A DNA stretch of 64,000 nucleotides from Keratinibaculum paraultunense (GCF_016767175.1 NZ_CP068564.1:992001-1056000), one strand, 5' to 3'; shown: positions 27,081 through 36,882, counted from the first letter of the stretch. The notes: a model not told the origin generated them from the sequence alone. A program made the numbers and translations.

Positions 27081-29696
27081 TTGAGTAACTTAACACCAAT
27101 GATGAAACAATATATGAAAATTAAAAAGAAATACCCTAATACAATAGTTTTTTTCCGATTAGGAGATTTTTATGAAATGTTTTTTGATGATGCTATCACA
27201 GCATCTAAAGAATTAGAAATTACTTTAACTCAAAGAGATTGTGGTGGAGATAAAAAAGCACCAATGTGTGGTGTTCCTCATCATGTGTCTGATTCTTATA
27301 TATCAAAATTAGTAGAAAAAGGGTATAAGGTTGCTATATGTGAACAATTAGAAGATCCTTCTGTAGCAAAAGGATTAGTAAAAAGAGATGTTATAAGGAT
27401 AGTAACTCCTGGAACTATAACAGATTTAAATGTGTTAGATGAAAAATCTAATAATTATTTAGTTTCTATATATTTAGATGATATAGGGATAGGTATATCC
27501 TATGTAGATACTACCACTGGTGAAATGTATACTACAGAATATATAGGCAATAAAGAAGGTTCTTACGCATTTGTATTAGATGAATTAGGCAAAATATATC
27601 CTTCAGAAATAATAGTTAATAATTCTTTTATGCAAAACAAAAAATTTGTAAGATCTATAGAAACTAGAATAAATCCTTTTATTAATTTATATGATGATAA
27701 TTTTATAACTCAAAAAGATTGGGAAAAACTTATTTTATCCCATTTTAATATAAATAATTTAAATATAATAGGCATAAAAGATAAAATTTATTCTATAATA
27801 TCTACTGGTGTACTTATAGATTATTTATATGACACTCAAAAAAGTTCTTTAGAACATATTACTCAACTTAATTATTACGAACCAAAAGAGTATATGATAT
27901 TAGATATCAATACTCGCATCAATTTAGAAATTCATGAAACTATTAGAAGTAGAGAAAAAAAAGGTTCTTTGATAGGAATTCTAGATAAAACATCTACTGC
28001 TATGGGAGGAAGACTCTTAAAAAAATGGTTAGAACAACCTTTAATTAATATAAATGAAATTAAAAAGAGACAAGAAATAGTAGAACATTTTGTAGATGAT
28101 ATTATATTAATGGATCAAGTGAAAAATTGCCTAAGAGGTATCTATGATTTAGAACGTTTAGTTGGGAAAATATCCTATGGAAATTGTAATGCTAGGGATT
28201 TAGTATCTTTAAAAATTTCTATAGAAAAGATTCCAGAATTAAAAAATTTATTGTTGCAATCTGGACAAAAAAATTTTATAGAACTAGCTATGATAATAGA
28301 TCCTATGAAGGATGTTTATGATTTGATTGATAAATCTATAATAGACAATCCTCCTATATCAATAAAAGAAGGAGGTTTAATAAAAGAAGGTTATAATCAA
28401 GATCTTGATGAACTAAAAAGAGCTAGTATTGATGGAAAACAATGGTTAGCTAAATTAGAAAGTAAAGAAAAAGAAAATACTGGAATAAAAAACTTAAGAA
28501 TCGGTTTTAATAAAAAATCAGGTTATTTCTTTGAAGTAACAAAATCAAATTTGAATCTAGTTCCAGATTATTTTATTAGGAAGCAAACTTTAACTAATTC
28601 AGAAAGATTTATTACAAAAGAATTAAAAGAAATAGAAAATAAAATTATTGGTGCAGAAGATAAGATGATTGAAATAGAGTATATGATATTTCAAGATATA
28701 AGAAAAAGGGTAAAGAACGAAACATATAGAATACAAAAAGTAAGTAAATTAATTTCTCAAATTGATGTGCTAAATTCTTTTGCTCAAGTTGCATATGAAA
28801 ATAATTATATAAAGCCACAATTAAATGATAAAGGGATAATCCATATAGTAGAGGGAAGACATCCAGTTGTAGAAAAAACTATTGAAAATGAAATGTTTGT
28901 TCCTAATAATACTTATCTAGATATGGATTCTAATAGAGTTCAGATAATAACTGGACCTAATATGGCAGGTAAATCCACTTATATGCGTCAGGTGGCAATT
29001 ATTACTTTAATGGCTCAAATTGGTTCTTTTATACCTGCAAAAGAGGCCAATATTGGAATTGTAGATAGAATATTTACTCGAATAGGAGCTTCAGATAATT
29101 TATCCCAAGGAGAAAGTACATTTATGGTAGAAATGAATGAAGTATCCAATATTATTAAAAATGCAACAAAAAATAGTTTAATAATATTAGATGAAGTAGG
29201 TAGAGGCACTAGCACTTATGATGGATTAAGCATCGCATGGGCTATAGTAGAATATATTGCAAATGAAATAAAAGCTAAAACTTTGTTCGCAACCCACTAT
29301 CATGAATTAACTGAATTAGAAGAAAAAATTGAGGGAATAAAAAATTTAACTATATTAGTAGAAGAAAGAGGAGAAGAAATAATATTTTTAAGAAAGATTA
29401 TTGAAGGTAGTACTAATAGAAGTTATGGAATAGAAGTGGCTAAATTGGCTGGGATTAATAATAAAATAATAGATAGAGCTAATGAAGTTTTGCATCAAAT
29501 TGAAAAGAAACATAATTTTGCTATTGATCAAAAGCCTGATAAATTAGATAAACAATTAAGCGTTGATGATTATAAAAAAGAATATTTTATAGATAAGATA
29601 AATAAAATTGATGTATCAAAGATAACTCCAATAGAAGCAATTAATATTTTATATGATTTAAGTGAAGAAGCTAAGAGGTTGAAGGAGAAAGCATAG
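27081..29696 (+). CDS. mutS: DNA mismatch repair protein MutS
   Basis: Recognises mismatches and starts repair with MutL. N-terminal mismatch-binding domain with the Phe-x-Glu motif (FYEMF in LGDFYEMF near residue 30), connector, lever and clamp domains, then the ABC ATPase (Walker A GPNMAGKST at about 625; ILDEVGRGTSTYDG). TTG 27081 is preferred over ATG 27075: GGAGG ends only 2 nt before the ATG but 8 nt before the TTG, and SNLTPMMKQY then aligns with known MutS starts. About 871 aa. Confidence 0.95.
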   Translation: MSNLTPMMKQYMKIKKKYPNTIVFFRLGDFYEMFFDDAITASKELEITLTQRDCGGDKKAPMCGVPHHVSDSYISKLVEKGYKVAICEQLEDPSVAKGLVKRDVIRIVTPGTITDLNVLDEKSNNYLVSIYLDDIGIGISYVDTTTGEMYTTEYIGNKEGSYAFVLDELGKIYPSEIIVNNSFMQNKKFVRSIETRINPFINLYDDNFITQKDWEKLILSHFNINNLNIIGIKDKIYSIISTGVLIDYLYDTQKSSLEHITQLNYYEPKEYMILDINTRINLEIHETIRSREKKGSLIGILDKTSTAMGGRLLKKWLEQPLININEIKKRQEIVEHFVDDIILMDQVKNCLRGIYDLERLVGKISYGNCNARDLVSLKISIEKIPELKNLLLQSGQKNFIELAMIIDPMKDVYDLIDKSIIDNPPISIKEGGLIKEGYNQDLDELKRASIDGKQWLAKLESKEKENTGIKNLRIGFNKKSGYFFEVTKSNLNLVPDYFIRKQTLTNSERFITKELKEIENKIIGAEDKMIEIEYMIFQDIRKRVKNETYRIQKVSKLISQIDVLNSFAQVAYENNYIKPQLNDKGIIHIVEGRHPVVEKTIENEMFVPNNTYLDMDSNRVQIITGPNMAGKSTYMRQVAIITLMAQIGSFIPAKEANIGIVDRIFTRIGASDNLSQGESTFMVEMNEVSNIIKNATKNSLIILDEVGRGTSTYDGLSIAWAIVEYIANEIKAKTLFATHYHELTELEEKIEGIKNLTILVEERGEEIIFLRKIIEGSTNRSYGIEVAKLAGINNKIIDRANEVLHQIEKKHNFAIDQKPDKLDKQLSVDDYKKEYFIDKINKIDVSKITPIEAINILYDLSEEAKRLKEKA

Positions 29697-31514
29697 ATGA
29701 AAAGAATAAAAATATTAGATGAAAAAACAATTCAAAAAATCGCAGCTGGTGAAATAATAGAAAGACCATCTTCTGTAGTAAAAGAGTTAGTAGAAAACTC
29801 CTTAGATGCAAATGCAACAAATATTACAATAGAAATACGACAAGGAGGAAAATCATATATAAGAATTACAGATGATGGAGATGGGATCTTAGAGGAAGAT
29901 TTAAGTATTGCATTTAAACGGCATTCTACTAGTAAGTTAACCAATGCTAATGATTTGTATAGAATTATGTCTTTTGGATTTCGTGGTGAAGCTTTAGCTA
30001 GTATATCTACAGTGTCAAAAGTAGAAGTTTTAACTAAAACTAATAAAGATAAATTTGGAGTCCAAGCTTTTGTAGAAGAAGGGAAAATTATAGATAAAAA
30101 GCCGGTAGGTTGTCCTAAGGGAACAACGATGATTGTTAGAGATTTATTTTATAATGTTCCTGTAAGAGAAAAATTTTTGAAATCTGATATATCAGAAGCA
30201 AATCATATAAACGATATAGTATACAAATTAGCTTTAGGTAATCCTGGTGTAAGTTTTAAATACATTAAAGATAATAAGATAATATTTCAAACTTCAAATA
30301 ATAATGATATACTTACAAACATATATACTTTATTAGGTGAAGACTTTAGTAAAAATTTATTAGAGATAAACTATGAAGATGTTGATTTTAGAATTTATGG
30401 TTATATATCTAATAATACATTTTATAGAAGTAATAGGAAACATCAATATATCTACGTTAATAATAGGTATGTAGATAATAATCACATTTCAAATTTAATA
30501 GAGTGTAAATATAAATCCATAATACCTATTAATAGATTTCCAGTATTTGTAATATTTATTGATATAGATCCATCTTTTATAGATGTTAATATTCATCCTA
30601 ATAAACAACAGATAAAATTCATTAATCAAAATAAGCTAGATAGTAAATTGGAGTATATAATTAATTCACAATTAAATAAAAATCTTTCTATACCGAAAAA
30701 AGAATTTCATGAAAAAAAACAAAATGATAATACAAATGAAATTCCTCGGTTGTATAGAGAAATTTTGTTAGAAGAAGATAAATTAGAAAAAGATAAAGAA
30801 GTTATAAATTTAGACAAAAAAAACAAAATAGCAGAATCAGAAATAAATTATAATAATATAAATAAGGTATATAAAGAAAACACAATAACTACTAAAGAAA
30901 AAGAAGAAGATTTAAATGATTTAAAAAATGTATTAAATAGATTACGACCTATAGGAATAATTTTTTCAACTTATATATTAGCTGAAGATCCATTATATGA
31001 TAAACTACTAATTATTGATCAACATGCAGCTCATGAAAGAATTATATTTGAAAAATATAAAAATGAATATGAAAAAGAAATGGTAGCTATACAACATTTA
31101 ATAACTCCTCAAATATTAGAATTGACCAATACAGAACTGGAGATAGTAAAAAAGAATATAGATTTATTTAATAGATTAGGTTTTATAGTAGAAGAGTTTG
31201 GAACAAATAGTGTTATAATTAGAGGTGTACCTATATTGTTTGGGAAACCTCAAACTAAAAAACTTTTTTTAGAGTTAGTAGATACAATAAGTAATGATAT
31301 AAAAAGTACTTATGAAGTTAAATTAGATAAAATAATTAAAATAGCATGCACTGAAGCTATTAAGAGTGGTGATAGGATTGAAAATATTGAAGTAGATAGC
31401 TTATTACAACAATTAGGAAACACATCTAATCCTTATACCTGTCCTCATGGACGACCAACAATTATACAAATAACAAAAAAAGATTTAGAAAAAGAATTTA
31501 AAAGAATTATGTAA
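29697..31514 (+). CDS. mutL: DNA mismatch repair protein MutL
   Basis: GHKL ATPase and latent endonuclease of mismatch repair. ATP-binding motifs: AAGEIIERPSSVVKELVENS, DDGDGI and GFRGEALASI. C-terminal endonuclease motif DQHAAHERIIFE near residue 441 and zinc-site CPHGRPT near the end show that it is a nicking MutL, as expected in an organism without MutH. A low-complexity linker lies at about residues 335-410. The ATG follows the mutS stop without a gap. Confidence 0.95.
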   Translation: MKRIKILDEKTIQKIAAGEIIERPSSVVKELVENSLDANATNITIEIRQGGKSYIRITDDGDGILEEDLSIAFKRHSTSKLTNANDLYRIMSFGFRGEALASISTVSKVEVLTKTNKDKFGVQAFVEEGKIIDKKPVGCPKGTTMIVRDLFYNVPVREKFLKSDISEANHINDIVYKLALGNPGVSFKYIKDNKIIFQTSNNNDILTNIYTLLGEDFSKNLLEINYEDVDFRIYGYISNNTFYRSNRKHQYIYVNNRYVDNNHISNLIECKYKSIIPINRFPVFVIFIDIDPSFIDVNIHPNKQQIKFINQNKLDSKLEYIINSQLNKNLSIPKKEFHEKKQNDNTNEIPRLYREILLEEDKLEKDKEVINLDKKNKIAESEINYNNINKVYKENTITTKEKEEDLNDLKNVLNRLRPIGIIFSTYILAEDPLYDKLLIIDQHAAHERIIFEKYKNEYEKEMVAIQHLITPQILELTNTELEIVKKNIDLFNRLGFIVEEFGTNSVIIRGVPILFGKPQTKKLFLELVDTISNDIKSTYEVKLDKIIKIACTEAIKSGDRIENIEVDSLLQQLGNTSNPYTCPHGRPTIIQITKKDLEKEFKRIM

Positions 31515-31526
31515 AAGGATGATATA

Positions 31527-32477
31527 ATGAAGGAAAAAGATAATTTGGTAGTATTATTAGGACCAACAGCTGTTGGAAAAACTAGTATATCTATAGAGTT
31601 AGCTAAAAAAATAAATGGTGAAATTATTTCTGCCGATTCCATGCAGATATATAAATATATGGATATAGGAACAGCTAAAATAACTAAAGATGAAATGGAT
31701 GATATCCCTCACTATATGATAGATATAATTTATCCAGATGAAGAGTTTACAGTTGCAGATTTTAAAAAAAGAGCATCTGAATATATACGACAAATTAACG
31801 ATAGAAATAATATCCCTATGATAGTAGGAGGAACTGGTCTGTACATTAATTCAATAGTATATGAGTTAAAATTTGCCAGAGTTAAACCCAATGAAAAGTT
31901 TAGAAATAAATGGAACAATATTGCAGACAAATACGGTAATCAATATATTTATGAAGAATTAAAAAATGTTGATCCTTTATCGGCTAAACGTATTAACGTT
32001 AACGATAGAAAAAGAATAATAAGAGCTTTAGAAATATTACATGAAACAGGTAAGCCTATGTCTTATTATAATAAAAATTTTAGAAAAGAAACAGAGGAAT
32101 ATAATTTGGTAATGATTGGTTTTACTATGGATAGAGCCAAACTTTACTCTCGCATAAACAAAAGAGTTGATAATATGCTGGAGCAAGGGTTAATAGAAGA
32201 AGTTAAAATGTTAATGGATATGGGATATACAAAAGACCTTGTTTCTATGCAAGGTATTGGATATAAGGAAGTTATAGATTACTTAGAAGGAAATACAGAA
32301 TTAAATCAAATGATTGAAATACTTAAAAGAAATACAAGAAGATTTGCAAAAAGACAATTAACATGGTTTAGAAGAGACAATAGAATTAAATGGATTGATG
32401 TTGATCAATTTGATTCTATTGATTCTATTAGTATATATTTAGCCGATTATATATTAAAGTCATTAAATATAAATTAA
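31527..32477 (+). CDS. miaA: tRNA dimethylallyltransferase
   Basis: Adds the dimethylallyl group to A37 of tRNAs reading U-starting codons. P-loop GPTAVGKTS (residues 11-19); [26 protein letters not shown] near residue 95; RLTWFRR-like QLTWFRRD near the C-terminus. 316 aa. Same operon as miaB, mutS, mutL and hfq. Confidence 0.95.
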   Translation: MKEKDNLVVLLGPTAVGKTSISIELAKKINGEIISADSMQIYKYMDIGTAKITKDEMDDIPHYMIDIIYPDEEFTVADFKKRASEYIRQINDRNNIPMIVGGTGLYINSIVYELKFARVKPNEKFRNKWNNIADKYGNQYIYEELKNVDPLSAKRINVNDRKRIIRALEILHETGKPMSYYNKNFRKETEEYNLVMIGFTMDRAKLYSRINKRVDNMLEQGLIEEVKMLMDMGYTKDLVSMQGIGYKEVIDYLEGNTELNQMIEILKRNTRRFAKRQLTWFRRDNRIKWIDVDQFDSIDSISIYLADYILKSLNIN

Positions 32478-32490
32478 GGAGGAAGCAAGT

Positions 32491-32727
32491 ATGAAAGGGA
32501 ATATTAACTTACAAGATATTTTTTTAAATAAGGCAAGGAAAGAAAATATAAATCTCATAGTATATTTAGTAAATGGATATCAAATAAGAGGATTGGTAAG
32601 AGGATTTGATAATTACACCATAATATTAGAAAGTGATGGAAAACAACAATTAATATATAAACATGCAATATCTACTATTATACCGAGTCAATTCATAGAT
32701 TTAAACAATAAATCAATAGAAGAATAA
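32491..32727 (+). CDS. hfq: RNA chaperone Hfq
   Basis: 78-aa Sm-like protein that binds U-rich small RNAs and mRNAs. Sm1 region [23 protein letters not shown] and Sm2 region [10 protein letters not shown] (the canonical YKHAIS). [15 protein letters not shown] covers the proximal helix. Strong GGAGGAAG site. miaA-hfq order is conserved widely. Confidence 0.95.
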   Translation: MKGNINLQDIFLNKARKENINLIVYLVNGYQIRGLVRGFDNYTIILESDGKQQLIYKHAISTIIPSQFIDLNNKSIEE

Positions 32728-32740
32728 TAATTATATCTTA

Positions 32741-32776
32741 CAAATGTCTCTGATTTATTCAGAGGCTTTTGTATTT
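32741..32776 (+). terminator. Terminator after hfq
   Basis: CTCTGA / TCAGAG core with imperfect outer pairs (32741-32771), followed by T-rich TATTTATG. Moderate stability. Confidence 0.6.
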
Positions 32777-32809
32777 ATGTTAGATTTATGTTAGAAAGGT
32801 GGTTTTAAT

Positions 32810-34114
32810 ATGGACAAGGATACAATAATATTATTATGTAAACATTACGATATAAATCCAAAAGTTATTAATTATGTTAATAGTAGAGAAATTTTAATAA
32901 AAGATAAATTTAATGAAATTAATAAAATAAAAGAATATAATCAATTTAAAATTATTCATAGTATGCAGAAAGCAAGACTTAGTTCAATAGACTTTAATTG
33001 GACTACAGGATACGGATATGGAGATATAGGTAGAGATAAGGTAGAAGAAATATATTCTCATGTATTTAATACTGAAGATGCTTTAGTTAGACCTACAATA
33101 GTTTCTGGAACTCATGCTATTACTTTAACTTTATCAGGGTTATTAAGACCAGATGATGAATTTTTATCTATAACTGGAAGTCCTTATGACACTTTACAAA
33201 AAGTTATAGGAGTAAAAGGAGATACACAAGGAACTTTATTTGATTATGGAATAAAATATAAAGAAATTCCTTTAAAAGATGGGAAGATAGATGTAGATAA
33301 TGCTATAAGGAATATTTCTGAATCTACAAAACTTATATTAATACAAAGATCTACTGGATATAGTGATAGAAAAGCTATAAATATTGATGAAATAAAAACT
33401 GCTATTAATAAAATTAAAAATTATAATAAAGATATTATTATAATGGTAGATAATTGTTATGGAGAATTTGTTGAAAAACTAGAACCTAGCGATGTAGGTG
33501 CTGATGTAATGGCAGGCTCATTGATAAAAAATCCAGGAGGGGGCATAGCTTTAACTGGTGGATATATAGTAGGAAAATCAAATTTAATTGAACAAATTGC
33601 AAATAGAAGTACTGCACCTGGATTAGGGAAGGATTGTGGATTAACTTTTGGAACTACTAGGACTACGCTACAAGGATTGTTTTTAGCACCTCATATAGTA
33701 GCAGAGGCTATTAAAGGAGCATTATTAGTTGGAATTGCTTATAAACAATTAGGTTTTGAAATTATACCAGATTTAGAGGATGCTAGAAGTGATATAATAC
33801 AAGCTATAAAATTTAATTCTCCTGATAGAGTTATAGAGTTTTGTAAAGGTATTCAAGAAGCATCAGTAGTGGATTCTTTCGTTACACCTATTCCTTGGAA
33901 CATGCCTGGTTATGAAGATGAGGTAATAATGGCAGCAGGTGGTTTTATAGATGGATCATCAATTGAATTAAGTGCTGATGGACCAATGAGAGAACCATAT
34001 TTTGCGTATTATCAAGGTGGTCTAACATATGAACATTGTAAACTTGGAGTTATGATATCTATTAATAATTTATTAAAAAACAATCTAATTGATAACAAAA
34101 AGCTAGTTTATTAA
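32810..34114 (+). CDS. Methionine gamma-lyase family protein (YnbB, formerly aluminium resistance protein)
   Basis: 434-aa PLP-dependent enzyme of the cystathionine/methionine lyase-like YnbB group. The putative PLP lysine is in AGSLIKNPGGGIALTGGYI near residue 240; RPTIVSGTHAITLTL near residue 94; CYGEFVEKLEPSDVGADV ahead of the lysine. Position after hfq is conserved in Firmicutes. The true substrate is unproven despite the family name. Confidence 0.88.
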   Translation: MDKDTIILLCKHYDINPKVINYVNSREILIKDKFNEINKIKEYNQFKIIHSMQKARLSSIDFNWTTGYGYGDIGRDKVEEIYSHVFNTEDALVRPTIVSGTHAITLTLSGLLRPDDEFLSITGSPYDTLQKVIGVKGDTQGTLFDYGIKYKEIPLKDGKIDVDNAIRNISESTKLILIQRSTGYSDRKAINIDEIKTAINKIKNYNKDIIIMVDNCYGEFVEKLEPSDVGADVMAGSLIKNPGGGIALTGGYIVGKSNLIEQIANRSTAPGLGKDCGLTFGTTRTTLQGLFLAPHIVAEAIKGALLVGIAYKQLGFEIIPDLEDARSDIIQAIKFNSPDRVIEFCKGIQEASVVDSFVTPIPWNMPGYEDEVIMAAGGFIDGSSIELSADGPMREPYFAYYQGGLTYEHCKLGVMISINNLLKNNLIDNKKLVY

Positions 34115-34130
34115 TAAACTAGCTTTTTGT
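34095..34130. terminator. Bidirectional terminator between convergent genes
   Basis: 36-nt perfect inverted repeat, ACAAAAAGCTAGTTTATT with its complement. It carries T runs for both directions, serving the plus-strand lyase gene and possibly lexA from the minus strand. Confidence 0.8.
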
Positions 34131-34240
34131 TGGTTTTACCGTAAAAAAGTTCATAAAGGCAACCGTTGACTGATATATGACTTAACTTGCCATAATATAA
34201 TAGTAACTTTATTTAAGATCAAACGTTAAGTTATCGATTA

Positions 34241-34858
34241 TTATATTTTTCTATAAAGTCCAATAACTTTCCCTAAAATTGTAACATTTTTTACTAATAT
34301 AGGTTCCATCAAAGTATTTTCTGGCTGAAGGCGAATATATTCTTTTTCTTTGTAAAAAGTTTTTATAGTTGCATCATCTTCTATTAATGCTACAACGATA
34401 TCACCATTTTTAGCATCATTTTGTTGTTTTACTAGGACATAATCGTCACTATATATTCCTACATCTATCATACTATCTCCCTCGACTTTGAGCATAAATA
34501 GAGAACCTTTTTCTGCTATTTCAATAGGAATGGGAAAAGTATCTTCAATGTGTTCAACTGCTAAAATTGGTTGTCCAGCAGTTACTTTGCCTATAATGGG
34601 AATATCTACAGTTTTTTTAGGTGTGAGTAGTGAGTTTTCAGTTCTGTTTAATATTTCAATAGCTCTAGGTTTAGTAGGATCCTTTCTAATATACTCTTTT
34701 TCTTCTAAAATTTCTAAGTGCCTGTGAACTGTTGATGTTGATTTTAAATCAACACCTTTACAAATTTCTCTAACTGATGGGGGATAACCTTGACGTTGTA
34801 TATGATTTTTAATAAAATGTAAAATTTCAATTTGTTTTTGACTTAAATCTTCATACAC
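34241..34858 (-). CDS. lexA: SOS repressor LexA
   Basis: Represses DNA-damage genes and cleaves itself when RecA is activated. N-terminal winged helix ([27 protein letters not shown]). Cleavage site in KVTAGQP; catalytic Ser in VEGDSMID, and Lys in TIKTFYK. Start: GTG at 34865-34867 lies within the GAGGTG ribosome site, so GTG at 34856-34858, spaced 6 nt, is chosen. 205 aa. Divergent from the yneA-like gene; its own promoter carries a LexA box. Confidence 0.94.
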   Translation of the reverse strand: MYEDLSQKQIEILHFIKNHIQRQGYPPSVREICKGVDLKSTSTVHRHLEILEEKEYIRKDPTKPRAIEILNRTENSLLTPKKTVDIPIIGKVTAGQPILAVEHIEDTFPIPIEIAEKGSLFMLKVEGDSMIDVGIYSDDYVLVKQQNDAKNGDIVVALIEDDATIKTFYKEKEYIRLQPENTLMEPILVKNVTILGKVIGLYRKI

Positions 34859-34931
34859 AGTAAACACCTCACATTTAAATGTAATATTTTGTTTTTATTA
34901 TTATAATCATAAAGCACGTTTAGTTTAACTA

Positions 34932-34971
34932 ATTATACCATATGAATACACAATAATCAAACGTGGGTTCG
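34932..34971 (-). promoter_or_regulatory. lexA promoter with LexA box (autoregulation)
   Basis: On the minus strand TTGATT (34960-34955), 17-nt spacer, TATAAT (34937-34932). A Cheo/DinR-type box CGAACCCACGTTTG lies at 34971-34958, overlapping the -35. It matches CGAAC-N4-GTTYG. Confidence 0.8.
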
Positions 34972-35000
34972 TTTTTTTAAAAAAAATTAAAGAATATCTA

Positions 35001-35052
35001 TTGACAAAGAACTAATGTTTCGATATTATAGGATATAGCGAACAAATGTTTA
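35001..35052 (+). promoter_or_regulatory. yneA-like promoter with two LexA boxes
   Basis: TTGACA (35001-35006), 17-nt spacer, TATTAT (35024-35029). One box, AGAACTAATGTTTC (35008-35021), lies between -35 and -10; a better one, CGAACAAATGTTTA (35039-35052), covers the start site. Confidence 0.82.
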
Positions 35053-35075
35053 GAACTTATGTGTGAGGTGATATT

Positions 35076-35399
35076 ATGTATAATAAAACAAGTAAAAGGA
35101 AATATGTTGTAATTGATAAGTTTAGGTTCTTTGTATTTTTATTCTCTTTAATAGTTTTATCAATATACATAATTTTAATATTTTCTAGTAATACTAAAGC
35201 ATACAGCTCTATATATGATGAAAAATATATAGAGGTAGAAGTGAAATATGGTGATACTCTATGGGATATAGCTAAAAAACATATGCCAGATGATTATGAT
35301 ATAAGAAAAATGGTATACGAACTAAGAGAATTTAATAATATGAAGGATGTAAATATATATCCAGGAGATGTAATAAAAATTCCAAATAGATATAATTAA
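35076..35399 (+). CDS. yneA: LysM membrane protein, probable SOS cell-division suppressor (YneA type)
   Basis: 107 aa: one transmembrane segment (residues 17-37) and a LysM domain (about 51-106; VEVKYGDTLWDIAKKHMPDD, IYPGDVIKIP). The same layout and the divergent position next to lexA are known for YneA, which delays septation during DNA damage in Bacillus. Two LexA boxes at the promoter strongly support the same role. Sequence identity to YneA cannot be measured here. Confidence 0.8.
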   Translation: MYNKTSKRKYVVIDKFRFFVFLFSLIVLSIYIILIFSSNTKAYSSIYDEKYIEVEVKYGDTLWDIAKKHMPDDYDIRKMVYELREFNNMKDVNIYPGDVIKIPNRYN

Positions 35400-35423
35400 G
35401 GGGGAAAACCCCCTTAATTTTTT
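35394..35423 (+). terminator. Strong intrinsic terminator after the LysM gene
   Basis: 11-bp stem AATTAAGGGGG-AAAA-CCCCCTTAATT, then TTTT. It overlaps the stop codon. Confidence 0.92.
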
Positions 35424-35496
35424 AGCTTTTTTAAATATTTATCAATTCTTTATTTATTATTTAGTAAACAGAATAGGACCTATAATTAATATTTAA

Positions 35497-36468
35497 TTAT
35501 TTAGTGGTAGGATCTATGTTACCTAATGGATTACTTTGGACTGCTTGTCTAAGTCTTTCATCATCAATATGAGTATATATCTGAGTTGTAGACACATTTT
35601 CATGACCAAGAATTTCCTGCAATGCTCTAATATCTACATTTCCATGTTTATACATTAATGTAGCTGCAGTATGTCTTAGTTTATGAGTAGAGTATATTTC
35701 AGTATCAAAACCTGCTTTTTCCAAATACTTATCAATCATATGTTGTATAGCCCTATTGCTCATTCTGCGTTTTCGTTTACTTAAAAAAAGTGCTTCTTCA
35801 TCTATAGCATCAATTGGTCTTACATCAATATAATCATTTATTGCTTTAATGCAAGCATCATTTAAATAAATGGTTCTTTCTTTGTTTCCTTTGCCTATAA
35901 CAGTTAAAGTATCCTTTTTTATGCGATTTAAATTAATACTTGATAGTTCAGATAAACGCAAGCCACAATTTAAAAAAAGCATGATTATAGCATAATCTCT
36001 TTTCCTAAAAAATTCATTCTTATTTTCAAGTACAGTGTTTAATAAAAGCTTACATTCATCTAGAGTAAGGTATATGGGATGTCTGTTATTCGTTTTAGGA
36101 AATTCTAGATTAATAGCAGGATTCTTATCGATTAAATCTACCTTAGAGTGGAGGTAGTCAAAAAAAGATTTTAAACTAGCTACTTTTCTAGATTTAGTAT
36201 TATTATTATTTCCTAGTTTTTTATCAGTAAAAGATATAAATGCATGTAAGTCTTGTATACTAATTTTTTTTATCAAATCCAAATCTACATCACTAATATC
36301 TATTTGATCAAAAGGTTTATCTTTTTCAACTAATTTATATCGAATTTTAATAAACCTAAAAAAAGTACGTATATCATAAAAGTATTCCTTGGTAGTGCTA
36401 GGAGAAGTGCCTTTTATAGTTTCCATATAATTTAAATAGTCTTCTAATATAATAGGTATTTCATTCAA
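35497..36468 (-). CDS. Tyrosine recombinase, XerC/XerD type
   Basis: 323 aa site-specific recombinase. N-terminal SAM-like core-binding domain (residues 5-110), then the catalytic domain with Arg in CGLRLSEL, Lys in GKGNKER, HKLRHT (HxxR), GHENVSTTQIYTH with the last His and the nucleophile Tyr. All catalytic residues are present, so it should be active. TTG start after AGAGGGG. Near lexA, as in many Clostridia, and about 3 kb from a dif-like palindrome. Whether it resolves chromosome dimers alone or with another Xer is unknown. Confidence 0.9.
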   Translation of the reverse strand: MNEIPIILEDYLNYMETIKGTSPSTTKEYFYDIRTFFRFIKIRYKLVEKDKPFDQIDISDVDLDLIKKISIQDLHAFISFTDKKLGNNNNTKSRKVASLKSFFDYLHSKVDLIDKNPAINLEFPKTNNRHPIYLTLDECKLLLNTVLENKNEFFRKRDYAIIMLFLNCGLRLSELSSINLNRIKKDTLTVIGKGNKERTIYLNDACIKAINDYIDVRPIDAIDEEALFLSKRKRRMSNRAIQHMIDKYLEKAGFDTEIYSTHKLRHTAATLMYKHGNVDIRALQEILGHENVSTTQIYTHIDDERLRQAVQSNPLGNIDPTTK

Positions 36469-36496
36469 TTTAACCCCTCTTTTCTATTATTTGCCT

Positions 36497-36536
36497 TATC
36501 ATTAGTCACAAAATAAATATTTTGTGACTAATGATA
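36497..36536. repeat. 18-bp perfect inverted repeat upstream of the recombinase gene
   Basis: TATCATTAGTCACAAAAT (36497-36514) and its exact complement (36519-36536) flank AAAT. It falls in the leader or promoter of the recombinase gene. There is no T run on either strand, so it is not a usual terminator; it may be an operator or recombination site. Confidence 0.75.
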
Positions 36537-36592
36537 TAATTCGACATAAGTTATAAAAAATCCTTCTAAATTATAAAAATAATAATATTATT

Positions 36593-36618
36593 TTTGTTTA
36601 CTATATTTGTTTACTATA
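36593..36618. repeat. Exact 13-bp tandem duplication
   Basis: TTTGTTTACTATA occurs twice head to tail (36593-36605, 36606-36618) in the non-coding stretch between the recombinase gene and the IS element. Confidence 0.8.
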
Positions 36619-36733
36619 ATTGGTTCGTCGGAATTAAGAATAAGAACAAATTTAAAATTCTTATTTAATACATTTTCTTTTATGTGATTTTGAAATAGTA
36701 AAATTCTAGATTTTAGATCTGTTTTGATTCAGA

Positions 36734-36781
36734 TCCATGTTTATACATTAATGTAGCTGCAGTATATCTTAGTTTATGAGT
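36734..36781 (-). pseudogene. 48-bp fragment copy of the tyrosine recombinase gene
   Basis: Matches 47 of 48 bases of the recombinase gene at 35641-35688, the part coding HKLRHTAATLMYKHG. In the copy the second His of the HxxR block reads Tyr (LRYT). Flanking sequence is unrelated. The frame stays open for about 27 codons (to stop near 36710), so it may be the last trace of a second recombinase gene cut by the nearby insertion, or a gene-conversion scar. The rest of the 36469-36829 gap holds only repeats and no gene. Confidence 0.75.
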
Positions 36782-36829
36782 TATGAATGGTTTATACAAT
36801 ATATACTTGTAAGTGGTAAAATAAAATCA

Positions 36830-36869
36830 TGAGATTTCGGAAAATAAGAATCCTGAAATTTTTCCAGTT
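36830..36869 (+). repeat. Left terminal inverted repeat of the IS21 element
   Basis: Begins TGAGATTTCGGAAAATAA and ends TTTCCAGTT; pairs with the right end at 39234-39273. Confidence 0.8.
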
Positions 36870-36882
36870 GTATATGAAACAA

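Noticed and set aside
34166-34201. Promoter TTGACT with TATAAT downstream of the lyase gene
   Set aside because: Spacing is 24 nt to TATAAT or 19 nt to CATAAT, and no plus-strand gene follows before lexA.
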